A DNA stretch of 64,000 nt from Acidisoma sp. PAMC 29798 (GCF_030252425.1 NZ_CP126994.1:2356001-2420000), one strand, 5' to 3'. Numbered from the stretch's first letter, positions 17,035-26,066 are shown. Translations and numbers: made by a program. Notes: generated by a model not told the origin, from the sequence alone.

Positions 17035-17952
17035 TCAGCTGCCGGGGCTGGTTCTCTCCCAGATTGGAATGCCGATCTGCGGGGTGATCTTGTCGAGCGG
17101 ACTGGTTACGGTGCGCACGACCTTGGTGGCCACGCGGGTGTAGAGCGCGGTGTTGTCGAGCTTGGCATGACCGAGCAGGACCTGGATGACGCGAATGTCC
17201 ACGCCGTCCTCAAGCAGGTGCGTGGCAAAGCTGTGCCGCAGCGTGTGCGGACTGACGCGCTTGGTCAGACCTGCCGTCTCGGCCGCTGCCTCGACGACGC
17301 GGCTGAGCTGGCGGGTGGTGCTGGGCTTGGCCGGGTCCTGGCCGGGGAACAACCAGCCAGCGGGCAGCATGACCCCCTCGCGCTTGCCCTGCTGCCACCA
17401 GGCCCGGAGCAGCGCGAGCAGGTCGGGCGAGAGCAGAGCGTGACGGCCTCGGCCCCCCTTGCCGCGTTCGACGCGGATCAGCATGCGCTCGCTGTCGATG
17501 TCGCCGACCTTGAGCGAGGCAACCTCGGCTACCCGCAACCCGGCCCCGTAGGCGACGCAGAGCGCGGCCCGATGCTTGAGGCAGGTCGTGGCCGCAATCA
17601 GGCGCGCGGCCTCGTCGGGGCTCAACACGTTCGGCAGTTTACGCGGATATCGCAACCGAATGAGCTTGCGGGCGAGGTCCGGCCGATCGGCGGTATGGTT
17701 GAAGAAGAAGCGCAGAGCGGCCACGGCGCTGTTCATGGCCGGTGCATTCATGCCGTGCTCGGACTGGTGGATCTGAAAGCGCCGGATATCCTCGGCGCTG
17801 GCAGTGCTGGGTGAGCGCTCGAGGAAGACAGCGAAACCGGCGACGGTTCGGATGTAGTCGTGCCGGGTCTTGTCGGTGAATCCGCGGACCGTCATGTCCT
17901 GGAAGAAGCGTTCGCGCAGGGTGCCAGGCGTTGCCGGAGAGAGTTGGTTCAC
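17035..17952 (-). CDS. Tyrosine recombinase, IS91-element partner
   Basis: A 305-residue XerC/D-like integrase. The N-terminal SAM-like domain is at about 10-90. The catalytic set is complete: R140 (GAGLRVAEV), K165 (GKGGRGR), H236 and R239 (SPHTLRHSF), H262 (LLGHAKLD) and Y271 (ALYTRV). It lies directly upstream of the IS91 transposase on the same strand with a 5-base gap. It may resolve or integrate the circular intermediate, though that role is inferred from context only. Confidence 0.92.
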   Translation of the reverse strand: MNQLSPATPGTLRERFFQDMTVRGFTDKTRHDYIRTVAGFAVFLERSPSTASAEDIRRFQIHQSEHGMNAPAMNSAVAALRFFFNHTADRPDLARKLIRLRYPRKLPNVLSPDEAARLIAATTCLKHRAALCVAYGAGLRVAEVASLKVGDIDSERMLIRVERGKGGRGRHALLSPDLLALLRAWWQQGKREGVMLPAGWLFPGQDPAKPSTTRQLSRVVEAAAETAGLTKRVSPHTLRHSFATHLLEDGVDIRVIQVLLGHAKLDNTALYTRVATKVVRTVTSPLDKITPQIGIPIWERTSPGS

Positions 17953-18336
17953 GATGAGCTCCTCGGGTTGAAGGAGCCCTCATCGTCGAAGCCGGCCGCA
18001 GCCCGTTCAATCTCAATCCACGATCGTCATGAAAGCCGAGCGACGTCACACGCAGAGCGCTACTCCCGCGATAGCGGGTTCGTCCATCGGCCAATTTCAG
18101 CCGAATACAGGACGCGTCGGCCTTTCAGGAAGTGCCCCGAACAGCAGACAGACCGCTATCCACCGAACTTGGCTGTGGTGCGTCGATCAGAATTTGGACG
18201 AAGTTTGCTTGGTGTGGGGGCATTGCCGAGGTTCCGAGGTTCTAGGTATATCCCGCATGATAACGTCCTTTATCATCCGCGAGGAGCGCATTCGTCCCAG
18301 AAGGGTTCCCTTTTGGGACAGCCGCCGCTTTCTCTT
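17953..18336. other. Gene-free stretch with two hairpins
   Basis: About 380 bases between the integrase and the HEPN gene. Near the HEPN end there are two hairpins: ATGATAA/TTATCAT around 18257-18276, and GTCCCAGAAGGG/CCCTTTTGGGAC at 18294-18319 (one wobble pair). Either may terminate the minus-strand HEPN operon. The left part is probably the 5' end of the IS91 element. Confidence 0.45.
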
Positions 18337-18966
18337 TCAGACCCGTTTCAGCATTGCCTCTTGAAATCCGTCAGCAAGCACGATCAACAAATCAGCAGCG
18401 AAATCGACGTGGCCGCGGATATCAAGGTTTGAAAGGTCTGGAGGGTCACCGTGTGCGACGCTATGGCGCCATTTAACCAGCTCTTGGTCTAACCTAATCC
18501 GAAAACGTTGCATTGGGGCGAGATCAAAGCTTAGGAGGTGAAAATTTTGGGAGAGGCGAGTGAAATTAAGATTTGATTTAGCTGCTATGACGCCGCTGTC
18601 AAAGTCCTCAAAATTGCACTCGATCAGAAGTTGAAGGTTACCGACGAATTGTATTCGAGCGGCATCAGAATGATACTTATCTCGCAACGCATCAAATTCC
18701 GACTTGAACGTGCCCAGCAGAAGCATCCAATCCGTTTCACGTACTCTCTTCCCTAACTCTTTTAAAAAACGGACATAGACAAAGGCACATTCGTTATAGA
18801 ACCCCTCCCAACTCGCGTATGTTAGAACAATTGCTGCGCGCGAACTGATATTAGACGGGTCGGGCCCGGCATATGTTGTGAACCGGACTTTTATGTCTGA
18901 CAGTTCTTTGACACGTCGTATCCTCGCGAGGTCAATTTCATCAAAGTAGCGTTCCAAATTAGGCAT
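18337..18966 (-). CDS. HEPN-domain protein of MAE_28990/MAE_18760 type
   Basis: A 209-residue, mostly helical protein. The conserved entry AIVLTYASWEGFYNE (46-60) and the C-terminal RNase-like motif R167-HSVA-H172 (R-x4-H in KWRHSVAHGD) identify the HEPN superfamily, whose R-x4-6-H residues cleave RNA in many toxins and defence systems. It overlaps the upstream DUF262 gene by eight bases (18959-18966), so translation is coupled. It should be the effector or toxin half of the pair. The DNA is visibly richer in A/T than its surroundings, suggesting recent transfer. Membrane segments and a DNA-binding domain are absent. Confidence 0.82.
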   Translation of the reverse strand: MPNLERYFDEIDLARIRRVKELSDIKVRFTTYAGPDPSNISSRAAIVLTYASWEGFYNECAFVYVRFLKELGKRVRETDWMLLLGTFKSEFDALRDKYHSDAARIQFVGNLQLLIECNFEDFDSGVIAAKSNLNFTRLSQNFHLLSFDLAPMQRFRIRLDQELVKWRHSVAHGDPPDLSNLDIRGHVDFAADLLIVLADGFQEAMLKRV

Positions 18967-20059
18967 TTGGATTGAACCACTTTGCACCAAATGGCAGTGT
19001 ACGCTGCAACCTGACAGTGCCACGGAGGCCGGGAGTGCTCATCCACGAAACCTCCGGCTGCTTCCAGAACTCACCAATCTTTTCCCTTATAAATGTTTCA
19101 GGAGACGGGAGCGCGAGGATGCTGTCTTTGTTGCGAGCTAAACCCACCACGATTCCTTCAAGCGCACGCAGGGAGAAACGAGCTGCAATACCCGCGGCTC
19201 TTTCTTCGGGAGGGATCAGCGCGTCGGCTCCCAGTAGACGCCAAAGGATATCTATTGTCCAACCGAGCCTTTCCATCACCTCTTCCTCGGAATGCCCATC
19301 TATGACCCTCAGAATGGCTTGGTCCAAGAACTCTTGTACGTCGGTTCCTTTTGAAAAATCTTCGTAAGTATGGACAACCAGACGAACAGCATATTCCAAT
19401 CCATCTTGCTTAAGTTTTTGATCTGATGTGATTCTAAAGAGTTTTTGGAACTCCTCCTGATCTGAGAATAGGCGGAGCCTTTTCGTGAACGCCGGGTTTG
19501 CGAGTACCATCGAACAAGTTCTGACCTCCTGTTCATTCGCATAGGCGCCTCCTCGATTTAGGCGTTGAAACAGATCGAATTTCGTTTTTGGGTCACTTGG
19601 ATGCTTCAGAATCTGGAAATCCACTCGGTGTCGGCGAAAGAACAGTTGTAATGATTTGTCTAGCCCCGTTTCTTCATCGGTCTCTTTATTCCAGACAACC
19701 CCAGCTAGAGACGGCAGATATTTTGTATCAAGCAGCTTCGAGCGACGAAAGTTGTCTGAATCTGGGTCCCTCAATACTCCCATGAACTCTAGAATCGTCG
19801 AGATTCTTTGCAGACCGTCGATCAGCTCCCAGGTTCCATCTGGGTTTTCAAAGACGAAGACTGGGGGAATCGGAATTCCGATCAATATAGACTCGACAAA
19901 ATTCGATTTACGCTCTCCACTCCATCTGAATAAGCGTTGGAACTCGGGAAGGATGTTCAGCTCGGAAGAGGTGTACATAGTTGCGATCTCGCCAATCGTG
20001 GCTTGAACGGTGTCGGTGATGACTGATCTTTTGGCTTTCTCGATCTCATCTTTGAGCAT
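18959..20059 (-). CDS. DUF262 (ParB/Srx-fold, GmrSD-type N-domain) protein
   Basis: 366 residues. DUF262 hallmarks are visible: PEFQRLFRW at 38-46, FVESILIGIPIPPVFVF at 54-70, the nucleotide-site motif ELIDGLQR at 78-85 (usual form DGQQR) and FDLFQRLNRGGAYANEQEVR at 161-180. In GmrSD this domain hydrolyses NTP and controls a nuclease. Here the nuclease half is absent and its place is taken by the separate HEPN protein encoded downstream. First gene of the two-gene operon; an AT-rich promoter region lies at 20060-20160. Probably a sensor or regulator of a defence module; exact target unknown. Confidence 0.85.
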   Translation of the reverse strand: MLKDEIEKAKRSVITDTVQATIGEIATMYTSSELNILPEFQRLFRWSGERKSNFVESILIGIPIPPVFVFENPDGTWELIDGLQRISTILEFMGVLRDPDSDNFRRSKLLDTKYLPSLAGVVWNKETDEETGLDKSLQLFFRRHRVDFQILKHPSDPKTKFDLFQRLNRGGAYANEQEVRTCSMVLANPAFTKRLRLFSDQEEFQKLFRITSDQKLKQDGLEYAVRLVVHTYEDFSKGTDVQEFLDQAILRVIDGHSEEEVMERLGWTIDILWRLLGADALIPPEERAAGIAARFSLRALEGIVVGLARNKDSILALPSPETFIREKIGEFWKQPEVSWMSTPGLRGTVRLQRTLPFGAKWFNPNA

Positions 20060-20185
20060 TGCCGCGTCCTTACAGGATAAAGAAAGATTCTAGCAGCCAT
20101 GATGGGCCCGAAACATCCACCGCATTACGATAAGAGGTTCTAGCTAAACGACAAAGAGCGCATAAACAGACTGAGTTTCGGCCGC

Positions 20186-20214
20186 GTGTTACACTATAGA
20201 TAATACTGTAACAC
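20186..20214. promoter_or_regulatory. Palindrome resembling a tyrosine-recombinase core site
   Basis: GTGTTACACTAT (20186-20197) and ATACTGTAACAC (20203-20214) are inverse complements with one mismatch, around a 5-base centre (AGATA). With 11-bp arms the spacer is 7 bases, as in many recombinase crossover sites. A third half-site TGTTACAC lies at 20272-20279. The structure sits 80 bases before the WGR/integrase pair, so it could be the recombination site or an operator for that operon. Confidence 0.6.
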
Positions 20215-20292
20215 ATTCAGGCGATAAAGCGGGTCCAACGAGCCTTTTCGCTCGGCGCAGGTTTACCGAACTGTTACACTTATCGTGGAAAC

Positions 20293-20583
20293 ATGCCCAA
20301 ACGCGCAAAAACACACTCTGTAGAACCTATCCAGCTTCCACTGTTTCCAGTGGAAGCATCGCTTGTCCGCGTCCGGCCGGAGCGCAACGAGTGGCGCTAT
20401 TACCGAATGGAGATTTGGCCTGATCTGTTCGGGCGCGCCCTCCTCATGCGCCAGTGGGGGCGCATCGGCACGGAGGGACACCGCCGCCTTGATCCCTATC
20501 CTGACGGCGGCGCGGCCGGCAACGCCCTGGCTGCGATCCTGCACGCCAAACGGCGTCGCGGCTATCAGGACCGGTTGCGATGA
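20293..20583 (+). CDS. WGR-domain protein
   Basis: A 96-residue protein consisting almost wholly of a WGR domain. The motif W55-G56-R57 is in LLMRQWGRIGTEGH, preceded by RYYRMEIWPDLFGR. WGR domains bind nucleic-acid ends in PARPs and occur in bacterial proteins of unknown function. Its stop overlaps the start of the integrase gene (ATGA), so the two are made together. This suggests the WGR protein assists DNA recognition by the recombinase. The N-terminus is Lys/Arg-rich. Confidence 0.85.
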   Translation: MPKRAKTHSVEPIQLPLFPVEASLVRVRPERNEWRYYRMEIWPDLFGRALLMRQWGRIGTEGHRRLDPYPDGGAAGNALAAILHAKRRRGYQDRLR

Positions 20584-21281
20584 GCCCTCCGCCTGCACCG
20601 CCGCGTGTCACTAGAAAGACTGCGCCCGTCAAACCCGCGTCCACCAAACCGGCCGGCCGGGCGAACGGCCCTCTAAAGTCCCCGCTGGCCCGGCCCACCG
20701 GAATGCAGCTGCATACGATCGACGGTGCCAGGAAATATCTGACCGCAGGCGAGCGGGAGGCCTTCCTGAAGGCGGCCGAGAAAAGCGACCGCGATATCCG
20801 CACCCTCTGCATGACCCTCGCTTATGCCGGGTGCCGGCTGTCCGAAGGACTGGCCTTGACCGTTGATCGCATCGATCTCGCCGCTGGCGTCCTGGTGTTC
20901 GAGAGCCTTAAGAAGCGGCGACCCGGCATTTATCGCGCTGTGCCCGTGCCGCCGGCTCTCCTTGAGGCCCTCGATATGGTGCACGGCATTCGTGAGCTTC
21001 AGGGCAAGCGCGACAAGGGGCGCGGCATCCGCCTCTGGTCCTGGAGCCGGATGACCGCCTGGCGTCAGGTGCACGCTGTCATGGAGAGTGCCGGCCTTTC
21101 GGGACCGCACGCTTCGCCGAAAGGGTTGCGGCATGGCTTTGGGGTAGCGGCTGTCTCTAAAGGCATTCCTCTTAACCTGGTGCAGAAATGGCTGGGCCAT
21201 GCCCAGCTTTCCACCACGGCGATCTATGCCGACGCCGTGGGCGCAGAGGAAAAGGACATCGCCAGCCGGATGTGGACTTGA
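20580..21281 (+). CDS. Tyrosine recombinase paired with WGR protein
   Basis: 233 residues. A basic, Pro-rich N-terminal tail (about 1-40) replaces the usual SAM-like core-binding domain. The catalytic domain has R86 (YAGCRLSEGLAL), R184-H185 (KGLRHGFG, with K181 where His is common), H207 (WLGHAQLS) and Y216 (AIYADA). The shortened N-terminus implies another DNA-binding partner, and the WGR protein encoded with it is the obvious candidate. It stands at the left edge of the heavy-metal block, as expected for a transposon's recombination module. Confidence 0.88.
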   Translation: MSPPPAPPRVTRKTAPVKPASTKPAGRANGPLKSPLARPTGMQLHTIDGARKYLTAGEREAFLKAAEKSDRDIRTLCMTLAYAGCRLSEGLALTVDRIDLAAGVLVFESLKKRRPGIYRAVPVPPALLEALDMVHGIRELQGKRDKGRGIRLWSWSRMTAWRQVHAVMESAGLSGPHASPKGLRHGFGVAAVSKGIPLNLVQKWLGHAQLSTTAIYADAVGAEEKDIASRMWT

Positions 21282-21425
21282 GACCGATATGCCTACGGAG
21301 GGCGATTTCACACCCCGCGACCTCTAAACGAGGCCTGAATCTTCAGGGTTGATTTCGCACATATCTTTTGCAAAGCCCAACCTATTGAAACGGTTCGGCC
21401 CAGCGACATTTGCAAAAGTCTTGAT

Positions 21426-21821
21426 TTATGCGCTGGCCGGAGCCAGAGCCTCAATGATGCGGCAATCAGCTACGGTGCCATGACGGCATTGCCCGATGAG
21501 GGAATCCAGTTCTCGCCGCAGCGCCAAAAGGTCGGCCAGCTTGCGCTTCACGTCTGCAAGGTGCTCGCGGGCTATCGCGTCCACCGCTTCGCACGATTGC
21601 CCTTTGTCGTCGGCAAGGGTGAGCAGTGTTCTAACCTGCTCGATGGAAAAGCCGAGGTTGCGCGCGCGGCGCGTGAAGGTAAGGCGGCTGACATGCTCGG
21701 CTGAATAGTCGCGGTAGTTGCCTGCCGTGCGGGGTGGGGAGGGAAAGAGGCCGATGCGCTCATAATATCGGATCGTTTCCGCCTTGGTGTCAGCCGCCCA
21801 CGCAAGCTCTCCGATGTTCAT
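21426..21821 (-). CDS. MerR-family heavy-metal regulator (CadR/PbrR/ZntR-like)
   Basis: 131 residues. An N-terminal winged helix (MNIGELAWAADTKAETIRYYERIGL) and a dimerisation helix are followed by metal-site cysteines C77, C112 and C120. C77-x34-C112 is the spacing of divalent-metal MerR regulators (Zn, Cd, Pb or Hg). It is divergent from a CDF-type transporter gene, with a 19-bp-spaced promoter between them (21831-21861). It should twist that promoter open when metal is bound. The exact metal is not settled by sequence. Confidence 0.88.
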   Translation of the reverse strand: MNIGELAWAADTKAETIRYYERIGLFPSPPRTAGNYRDYSAEHVSRLTFTRRARNLGFSIEQVRTLLTLADDKGQSCEAVDAIAREHLADVKRKLADLLALRRELDSLIGQCRHGTVADCRIIEALAPASA

Positions 21822-21830
21822 AACCTGCCC

Positions 21831-21861
21831 TTGACCCTGTAGTGACTACAAGGTTTATAGC
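21831..21861 (+). promoter_or_regulatory. MerR-type promoter and operator
   Basis: -35 TTGACC at 21831-21836 and -10 TATAGC at 21856-21861 are separated by 19 bases, the over-long spacer that defines MerR-controlled promoters. Within it, TGTAGTGACTACA forms the core of a palindrome flanked by ACCC and AGGT (21834-21854). It drives the cation transporter at 21893. Confidence 0.88.
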
Positions 21862-21892
21862 ATAGGCCAACGCGAACCGCCGAGGCGCTTGA

Positions 21893-22549
21893 ATGCCCTG
21901 TTGTCACGATTCCGCCTGCTCAGCCACCGCCAACCCCGATGCACTCAACAGCCCAAAATGGCGGCGGGCGCTCTGGCTGGCGCTATTCATCAACGCTAGT
22001 TTCTTCGTTGCTGAAATTGTGGCCGGGGCGGCTGCTGGCTCTGCCTCATTACAGGCTGACGCGCTCGACTTCTTCGGAGACGCTACCAATTACGCCATCA
22101 GCCTTGGCGTCACCGGCATGGCCCTGCAATGGCGCTCTCGCGCCGCCATTGCCAAAGGCGGGACTATGATCGTCTTTGCGCTATGGGTGCTCGGCAACAC
22201 GGCGTGGCACGCCCTACATGGCACGTTGCCGCGTGCCGAAGTTATGGGCGTGGTCGGCATCGCCGCCTTGATCGCAAATGGCGGCGTCGCGGTCATGCTC
22301 TATCGCTTCCGCACTGGCGACGCGAATATGCGGTCGGTGTGGATTTGTTCGCGCAATGATGCACTCGGCAATCTCGCCGTTGTCCTTGCCGCAATGGGTG
22401 TGTTCGGCACTGGCACGGGCTGGCCCGATGTGATCGTTGCGGCCATCATGGGCGGGCTGGGCTTGTGGGGAGGCTGGCAGATTGTCAGTCAGGCACGCGG
22501 TGAGCTAAGAAGCAAACACTTGCCGCAAGCCGTCATGGCGGGCGAATAG
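21893..22549 (+). CDS. Short cation transporter (CDF-like)
   Basis: A 218-residue inner-membrane protein with about six hydrophobic segments and a Cys/His-bearing N-terminus (MPCCHDSACSA). The metal-site helix is ASLQADALDFFGDATNYAIS, with Asp residues where CDF proteins carry HxxxD. It has no C-terminal cytoplasmic domain, unlike full-length CzcD. It should export a divalent metal such as Zn, Cd or Co. It is controlled by the divergent MerR-type regulator through the 19-bp-spaced promoter immediately upstream. Confidence 0.85.
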   Translation: MPCCHDSACSATANPDALNSPKWRRALWLALFINASFFVAEIVAGAAAGSASLQADALDFFGDATNYAISLGVTGMALQWRSRAAIAKGGTMIVFALWVLGNTAWHALHGTLPRAEVMGVVGIAALIANGGVAVMLYRFRTGDANMRSVWICSRNDALGNLAVVLAAMGVFGTGTGWPDVIVAAIMGGLGLWGGWQIVSQARGELRSKHLPQAVMAGE

Positions 22550-22643
22550 CACCAAATCCTCCCCGGCGAGCGATACGTAATTCTTGAGTTTTGCACTTAC
22601 GCAATCCAGCTCATGCCTTGCTAGATACTTAGTCAGCCATGGA

Positions 22644-23087
22644 TCACTCAAACGATTCCTTTTTGAGTGATAAGGGATTGTGCGAGCGTACCTGAAATGA
22701 ACTGCCGCCAAGGCTATTCATGATGGGGCATTCCGGCCTGTCGTTGCCTTCACAGGCCTCGGCGAGGTTGTGCAGCACGTCTGCCATTTCGCGCATGTGC
22801 TCGATTTTCGTTTCCAGCTCGGCAATATGAGCCAGGGCGATAGCCTTCACCTCGGAACTACTCCGGTTCCGGTCGCTCCACAGCTTCAGAAGGTCGCGAA
22901 TACGGACTATCGAAAACCCAAGATCGCGGGCGTGCCGGATGAATTTCAGCCGGTGAACATCTGTCATTGAGTAGCTGCGGTAATTGCTGTCCTGCCGGGC
23001 TGCGGAAGGAATGAGGTCGATCACCTCGTAGTGCCGGATCATCTTTGCCGTGACCCCGGACGCCTTAGCGGCTTGGCCGATTTGCAT
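22644..23087 (-). CDS. cueR: CueR-like copper-responsive MerR regulator
   Basis: 147 residues from the ATG at 23087, where the HTH begins (MQIGQAAKASGVTAKMIRHY). The monovalent-metal site cysteines C112 and C120 (ACEGNDRPECPI) match CueR numbering, and a Ser near residue 77 replaces the Cys of divalent sensors, pointing to Cu(I) (or Ag/Au). It diverges from copA, with a palindromic operator between. The C-terminal about 20 residues after CPIM are unusual and may derive from downstream rearrangement. Confidence 0.9.
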   Translation of the reverse strand: MQIGQAAKASGVTAKMIRHYEVIDLIPSAARQDSNYRSYSMTDVHRLKFIRHARDLGFSIVRIRDLLKLWSDRNRSSSEVKAIALAHIAELETKIEHMREMADVLHNLAEACEGNDRPECPIMNSLGGSSFQVRSHNPLSLKKESFE

Positions 23088-23109
23088 AAACCCTACCTTT
23101 CGATTGTGC

Positions 23110-23133
23110 TTGACCTTACCATCATGGGAAGGT
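23110..23133 (+). promoter_or_regulatory. CueR operator and -35 of the copA promoter
   Basis: TTGACC (23110-23115) overlaps a palindrome ACCTTACC (23113-23120) / GGGAAGGT (23126-23133), the CueR-box layout. The -10 is weak (CACAAC near 23135), as expected for an activator-dependent promoter. It lies 26 bases before the copA ATG. Confidence 0.8.
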
Positions 23134-23158
23134 CCACAACAATGGGAGAGGTAGACCC

Positions 23159-25543
23159 ATGGACGATCACGCTCACGACTCTCACACCGGGCGGCATAGC
23201 TGTTGCGGCGGCAGCCACAGCACATCTACGCCAGCGGATTCTCAGGCGCAGCGGGTCAAGGACCCGGTTTGCGGAATGATGGTCGATCCGCTCAAGACGG
23301 ACCACAAGGCGGAGCATGACGGGAAGACTTATTTCTTCTGCTCGGCCGGCTGTCGCACCAAGTTCATGGCCGACCCCGCGAAATACCTGAACCTGGAACC
23401 ACGCCAGGCGGAAAAAGTGCCGGCCGGCGCGATGTACACATGCCCGATGCACCCGCAAATCCGGCAGGTTGGGCCGGGAAGCTGTCCCATCTGCGGGATG
23501 ACCCTGGAGCCGGTCACGGTTACCGCCGATGCGCCACCCAACCACGAGCTGGCGAACATGTCGCGCCGGTTCTGGATCGGCCTTGCCCTGACGCTGCCTG
23601 TTTTCGTGCTGGAAATGGGGGGCCACATACCCGCCCTTGGCCTGAACGCGCTTGTTCCGCCCCACATCTCGACGTGGGTGCAGTTTGCTCTCTCCACGCC
23701 CGTCGTTCTATGGGCGGGCTGGCCCTTTTTCGTGCGCGGCGGGGCCTCTGTCATCAACCGCAGCCTCAACATGTTCAGCCTGATCGCGCTCGGAACCGGG
23801 GCGTCTTACCTCTACAGCCTGGTCGCGGCGTTCGCGCCTGGCGTTTTCCCTGCCGGCTTCCATGACATGGGTGGCATGGTCCCGGTCTATTTCGAGCCGG
23901 CCGCCGTCATCGTCGTGCTGGTGCTGCTCGGCCAGGTGCTGGAGCTGCGCGCCCGCGACCAGACCGGCGGCGCGATCCGCGCCCTCCTGAACCTCGCGCC
24001 GAAAACCGCGCTGCGGGTGAAGGCCGGCAGCGACGATCAGGAAATCCCGCTCGATCAGGTGCATGTCGGCGACATGCTGAGGGTGCGTCCGGGAAGCGGC
24101 GTGCCGGTCGATGGTGTCGTGACCGACGGCAAGAGCGCCGTCGATGAATCCATGGTGACGGGCGAGTCCATGCCGGCCGCGAAGGAGGCCGGCGCAAAAC
24201 TGATCGGCGGCACGGTCAACGGCACCGGCTCCCTGGTTATGCGGGCCGACAAGATCGGCTCAGATACGATGCTGGCCCGTATCGTCCAGATGGTTGCCGA
24301 GGCGCAGCGCAGCCGCGCCCCCATTCAGCGCATGGCCGATATTGTCGCCAGTTATTTTGTCCCTGCCGTGCTGGTCATCGCCGTGCTGTCCTTCATCGCC
24401 TGGGCTGTGTGGGGTCCGGCGCCCGCACTGGCCTATGCTCTGATCGCCGCCGTCTCGGTTCTCATCATTGCCTGCCCCTGCGCACTTGGACTGGCCACGC
24501 CCATGAGCATCGGGGTTGGCGTCGGCAAAGGGGCCGGAGCTGGTGTCCTGATCAAATCCGCCGAGGCGCTTGAGCGCATGGAAAAGGTGGACACACTGGT
24601 TGTGGACAAGACCGGGACCCTGACCGAGGGCAAGCCGAAGGTCACGGCCGTGGTGCCGGCAAGCGGGTTCGCGGAGAACGATATTCTGACCATGGCCGCC
24701 AGTCTGGAGCGGTCAAGCGAGCATCCACTGGCGGCTGCCATCGTGGCGGCTTCGCGCGAGCGCGGCCTGACGATCGCAGACCCCACGAACTTCGCTTCTG
24801 TCACGGGTAAAGGCGTTACCGGCAAAGTCGGGGGCCGCATCGTGGCGCTCGGCAACAGAGCCTTAATGGATAGTCTCGGCATTCCGTTTGCCGACCTGAA
24901 CGGTCAGGCCGACGGTTTGCGCAGTAACGGCGCTACAGCCCTGTTCATGGCGATTGACGGTAAGCCCGGCGCTGTCATCGCCATTGCCGACCCCATCAAG
25001 GCCAGCACGCCAGCCGCGCTCAAAAAGCTGCACGCTGACGGCATTCGCATCGTCATGCTGACGGGAGACAATGCGAGGACGGCGGAAGCGGTCGGCCGGA
25101 CGCTCGGCATCAAGGAGGTTCAGGGCGACGTGCTACCCGAAGACAAGCACCGCATCGTCCGGCAACTGAAAACCGAGGGCCGCACCGTCGCCATGGCCGG
25201 CGACGGCGTGAACGACGCGCCCGCCCTCGCGGAAGCGGATGTCGGCATCGCCATGGGCACTGGCACGGAAGTGGCGATCCAGAGCGCCGGAATCACCCTG
25301 GTGAAGGGCGATCTCATGGGCATCGCCCGCGCCCGCGTCCTCAGCCGTATGACGATGCGCAACATCCGCCAGAACCTGATCTTCGCCTTTGCCTACAACG
25401 TGATCGGCATCCCGGTCGCGGCCGGGGTTCTCTACCCCGCCTTCGGCATCCTGCTCAGCCCGATCATCGCCGCCCTCGCCATGTCGCTCAGCTCGGTCTC
25501 GGTGATCGGGAATGCGCTGCGCCTGCGCAGCGCGCAGCTGTAG
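23159..25543 (+). CDS. copA: Copper-translocating P1B-type ATPase
   Basis: 794 residues. In order: a His-rich start, a YHS domain (about 34-80, [10 protein letters not shown] and FCSAGC), a heavy-metal-binding domain (about 92-118, YTCPMHPQI and CPICGM), eight transmembrane helices with the CPC ion motif in [11 protein letters not shown], phosphorylation loop [11 protein letters not shown], the HP motif ([10 protein letters not shown]) and [16 protein letters not shown]. It should pump Cu(I)/Ag(I) out of the cytoplasm. The YHS plus HMBD N-terminus replaces the CxxC HMA domains of classic CopA. Controlled by the divergent CueR; followed by a DUF305 gene. Confidence 0.93.
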   Translation: MDDHAHDSHTGRHSCCGGSHSTSTPADSQAQRVKDPVCGMMVDPLKTDHKAEHDGKTYFFCSAGCRTKFMADPAKYLNLEPRQAEKVPAGAMYTCPMHPQIRQVGPGSCPICGMTLEPVTVTADAPPNHELANMSRRFWIGLALTLPVFVLEMGGHIPALGLNALVPPHISTWVQFALSTPVVLWAGWPFFVRGGASVINRSLNMFSLIALGTGASYLYSLVAAFAPGVFPAGFHDMGGMVPVYFEPAAVIVVLVLLGQVLELRARDQTGGAIRALLNLAPKTALRVKAGSDDQEIPLDQVHVGDMLRVRPGSGVPVDGVVTDGKSAVDESMVTGESMPAAKEAGAKLIGGTVNGTGSLVMRADKIGSDTMLARIVQMVAEAQRSRAPIQRMADIVASYFVPAVLVIAVLSFIAWAVWGPAPALAYALIAAVSVLIIACPCALGLATPMSIGVGVGKGAGAGVLIKSAEALERMEKVDTLVVDKTGTLTEGKPKVTAVVPASGFAENDILTMAASLERSSEHPLAAAIVAASRERGLTIADPTNFASVTGKGVTGKVGGRIVALGNRALMDSLGIPFADLNGQADGLRSNGATALFMAIDGKPGAVIAIADPIKASTPAALKKLHADGIRIVMLTGDNARTAEAVGRTLGIKEVQGDVLPEDKHRIVRQLKTEGRTVAMAGDGVNDAPALAEADVGIAMGTGTEVAIQSAGITLVKGDLMGIARARVLSRMTMRNIRQNLIFAFAYNVIGIPVAAGVLYPAFGILLSPIIAALAMSLSSVSVIGNALRLRSAQL

Positions 25544-25640
25544 CGCTCGGCGAGCGAGAACGTAGCCCCGAAATTCAGGCCCGGATGGTCCGTGCCCGTA
25601 ACGAAAGCGGCAAAGCCGCGTCTACAAAGGAGAACGCACG

Positions 25641-25985
25641 ATGAAACTTTTGACAACCCTGGCCGTTCTGGCCCTTGCGGCATCCCCGTCCGTGGCGATG
25701 GCACAGGCGATGAATATGGGAGCCAACGCCAGCCCGGCCGACAAGGCCTTCATGTCGTCCATGCAGACGATGATGAAGAACATGGACGTGAAGCCCACAG
25801 GCAACACGGACAAGGACTTTGTCTCGATGATGATGCCCCACCATCAGGGCGCTATCGACATGGCGAAGGTGGAGCTTGAATACGGCAAGGACCCGATGCT
25901 GCGCAAAATGGCCGCCGACATCGTCACGGCGCAGGAAAAGGAAATCGGTGAAATGAAAAGCTGGCAGGCCAAAAACACCGAGTGA
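25641..25985 (+). CDS. Exported DUF305 protein
   Basis: 114 residues. A signal peptide (about 1-21, ending VAMAQA) precedes a Met- and His-rich DUF305 domain with the motif MMMPHHQGAIDMAKVEL at 63-79. DUF305 proteins are periplasmic and often sit beside copper genes, where the Met/His clusters are thought to bind metal. It lies about 100 bases after copA on the same strand with AAGGAG upstream, so it likely belongs to the copper regulon. Confidence 0.88.
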   Translation: MKLLTTLAVLALAASPSVAMAQAMNMGANASPADKAFMSSMQTMMKNMDVKPTGNTDKDFVSMMMPHHQGAIDMAKVELEYGKDPMLRKMAADIVTAQEKEIGEMKSWQAKNTE

Positions 25986-26021
25986 AGGATGCCAAAGACG
26001 GACAAGAATGACCGAAGCACC

Positions 26022-26066
26022 TTGACAAACCCCTATTTCTCCATACTTTTAGAAATATGGAGAAAT
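26022..26066 (+). promoter_or_regulatory. ars operon promoter with ArsR-type operator over the start codon
   Basis: -35 TTGACA at 26022-26027, with a probable -10 near 26044-26050. ATTTCTCCATA (26035-26045) and TATGGAGAAAT (26056-26066) are a perfect 11-bp inverted repeat that covers the -10 and the arsR ATG at 26057. A dimeric repressor here would block transcription and its own translation start. Confidence 0.82.
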
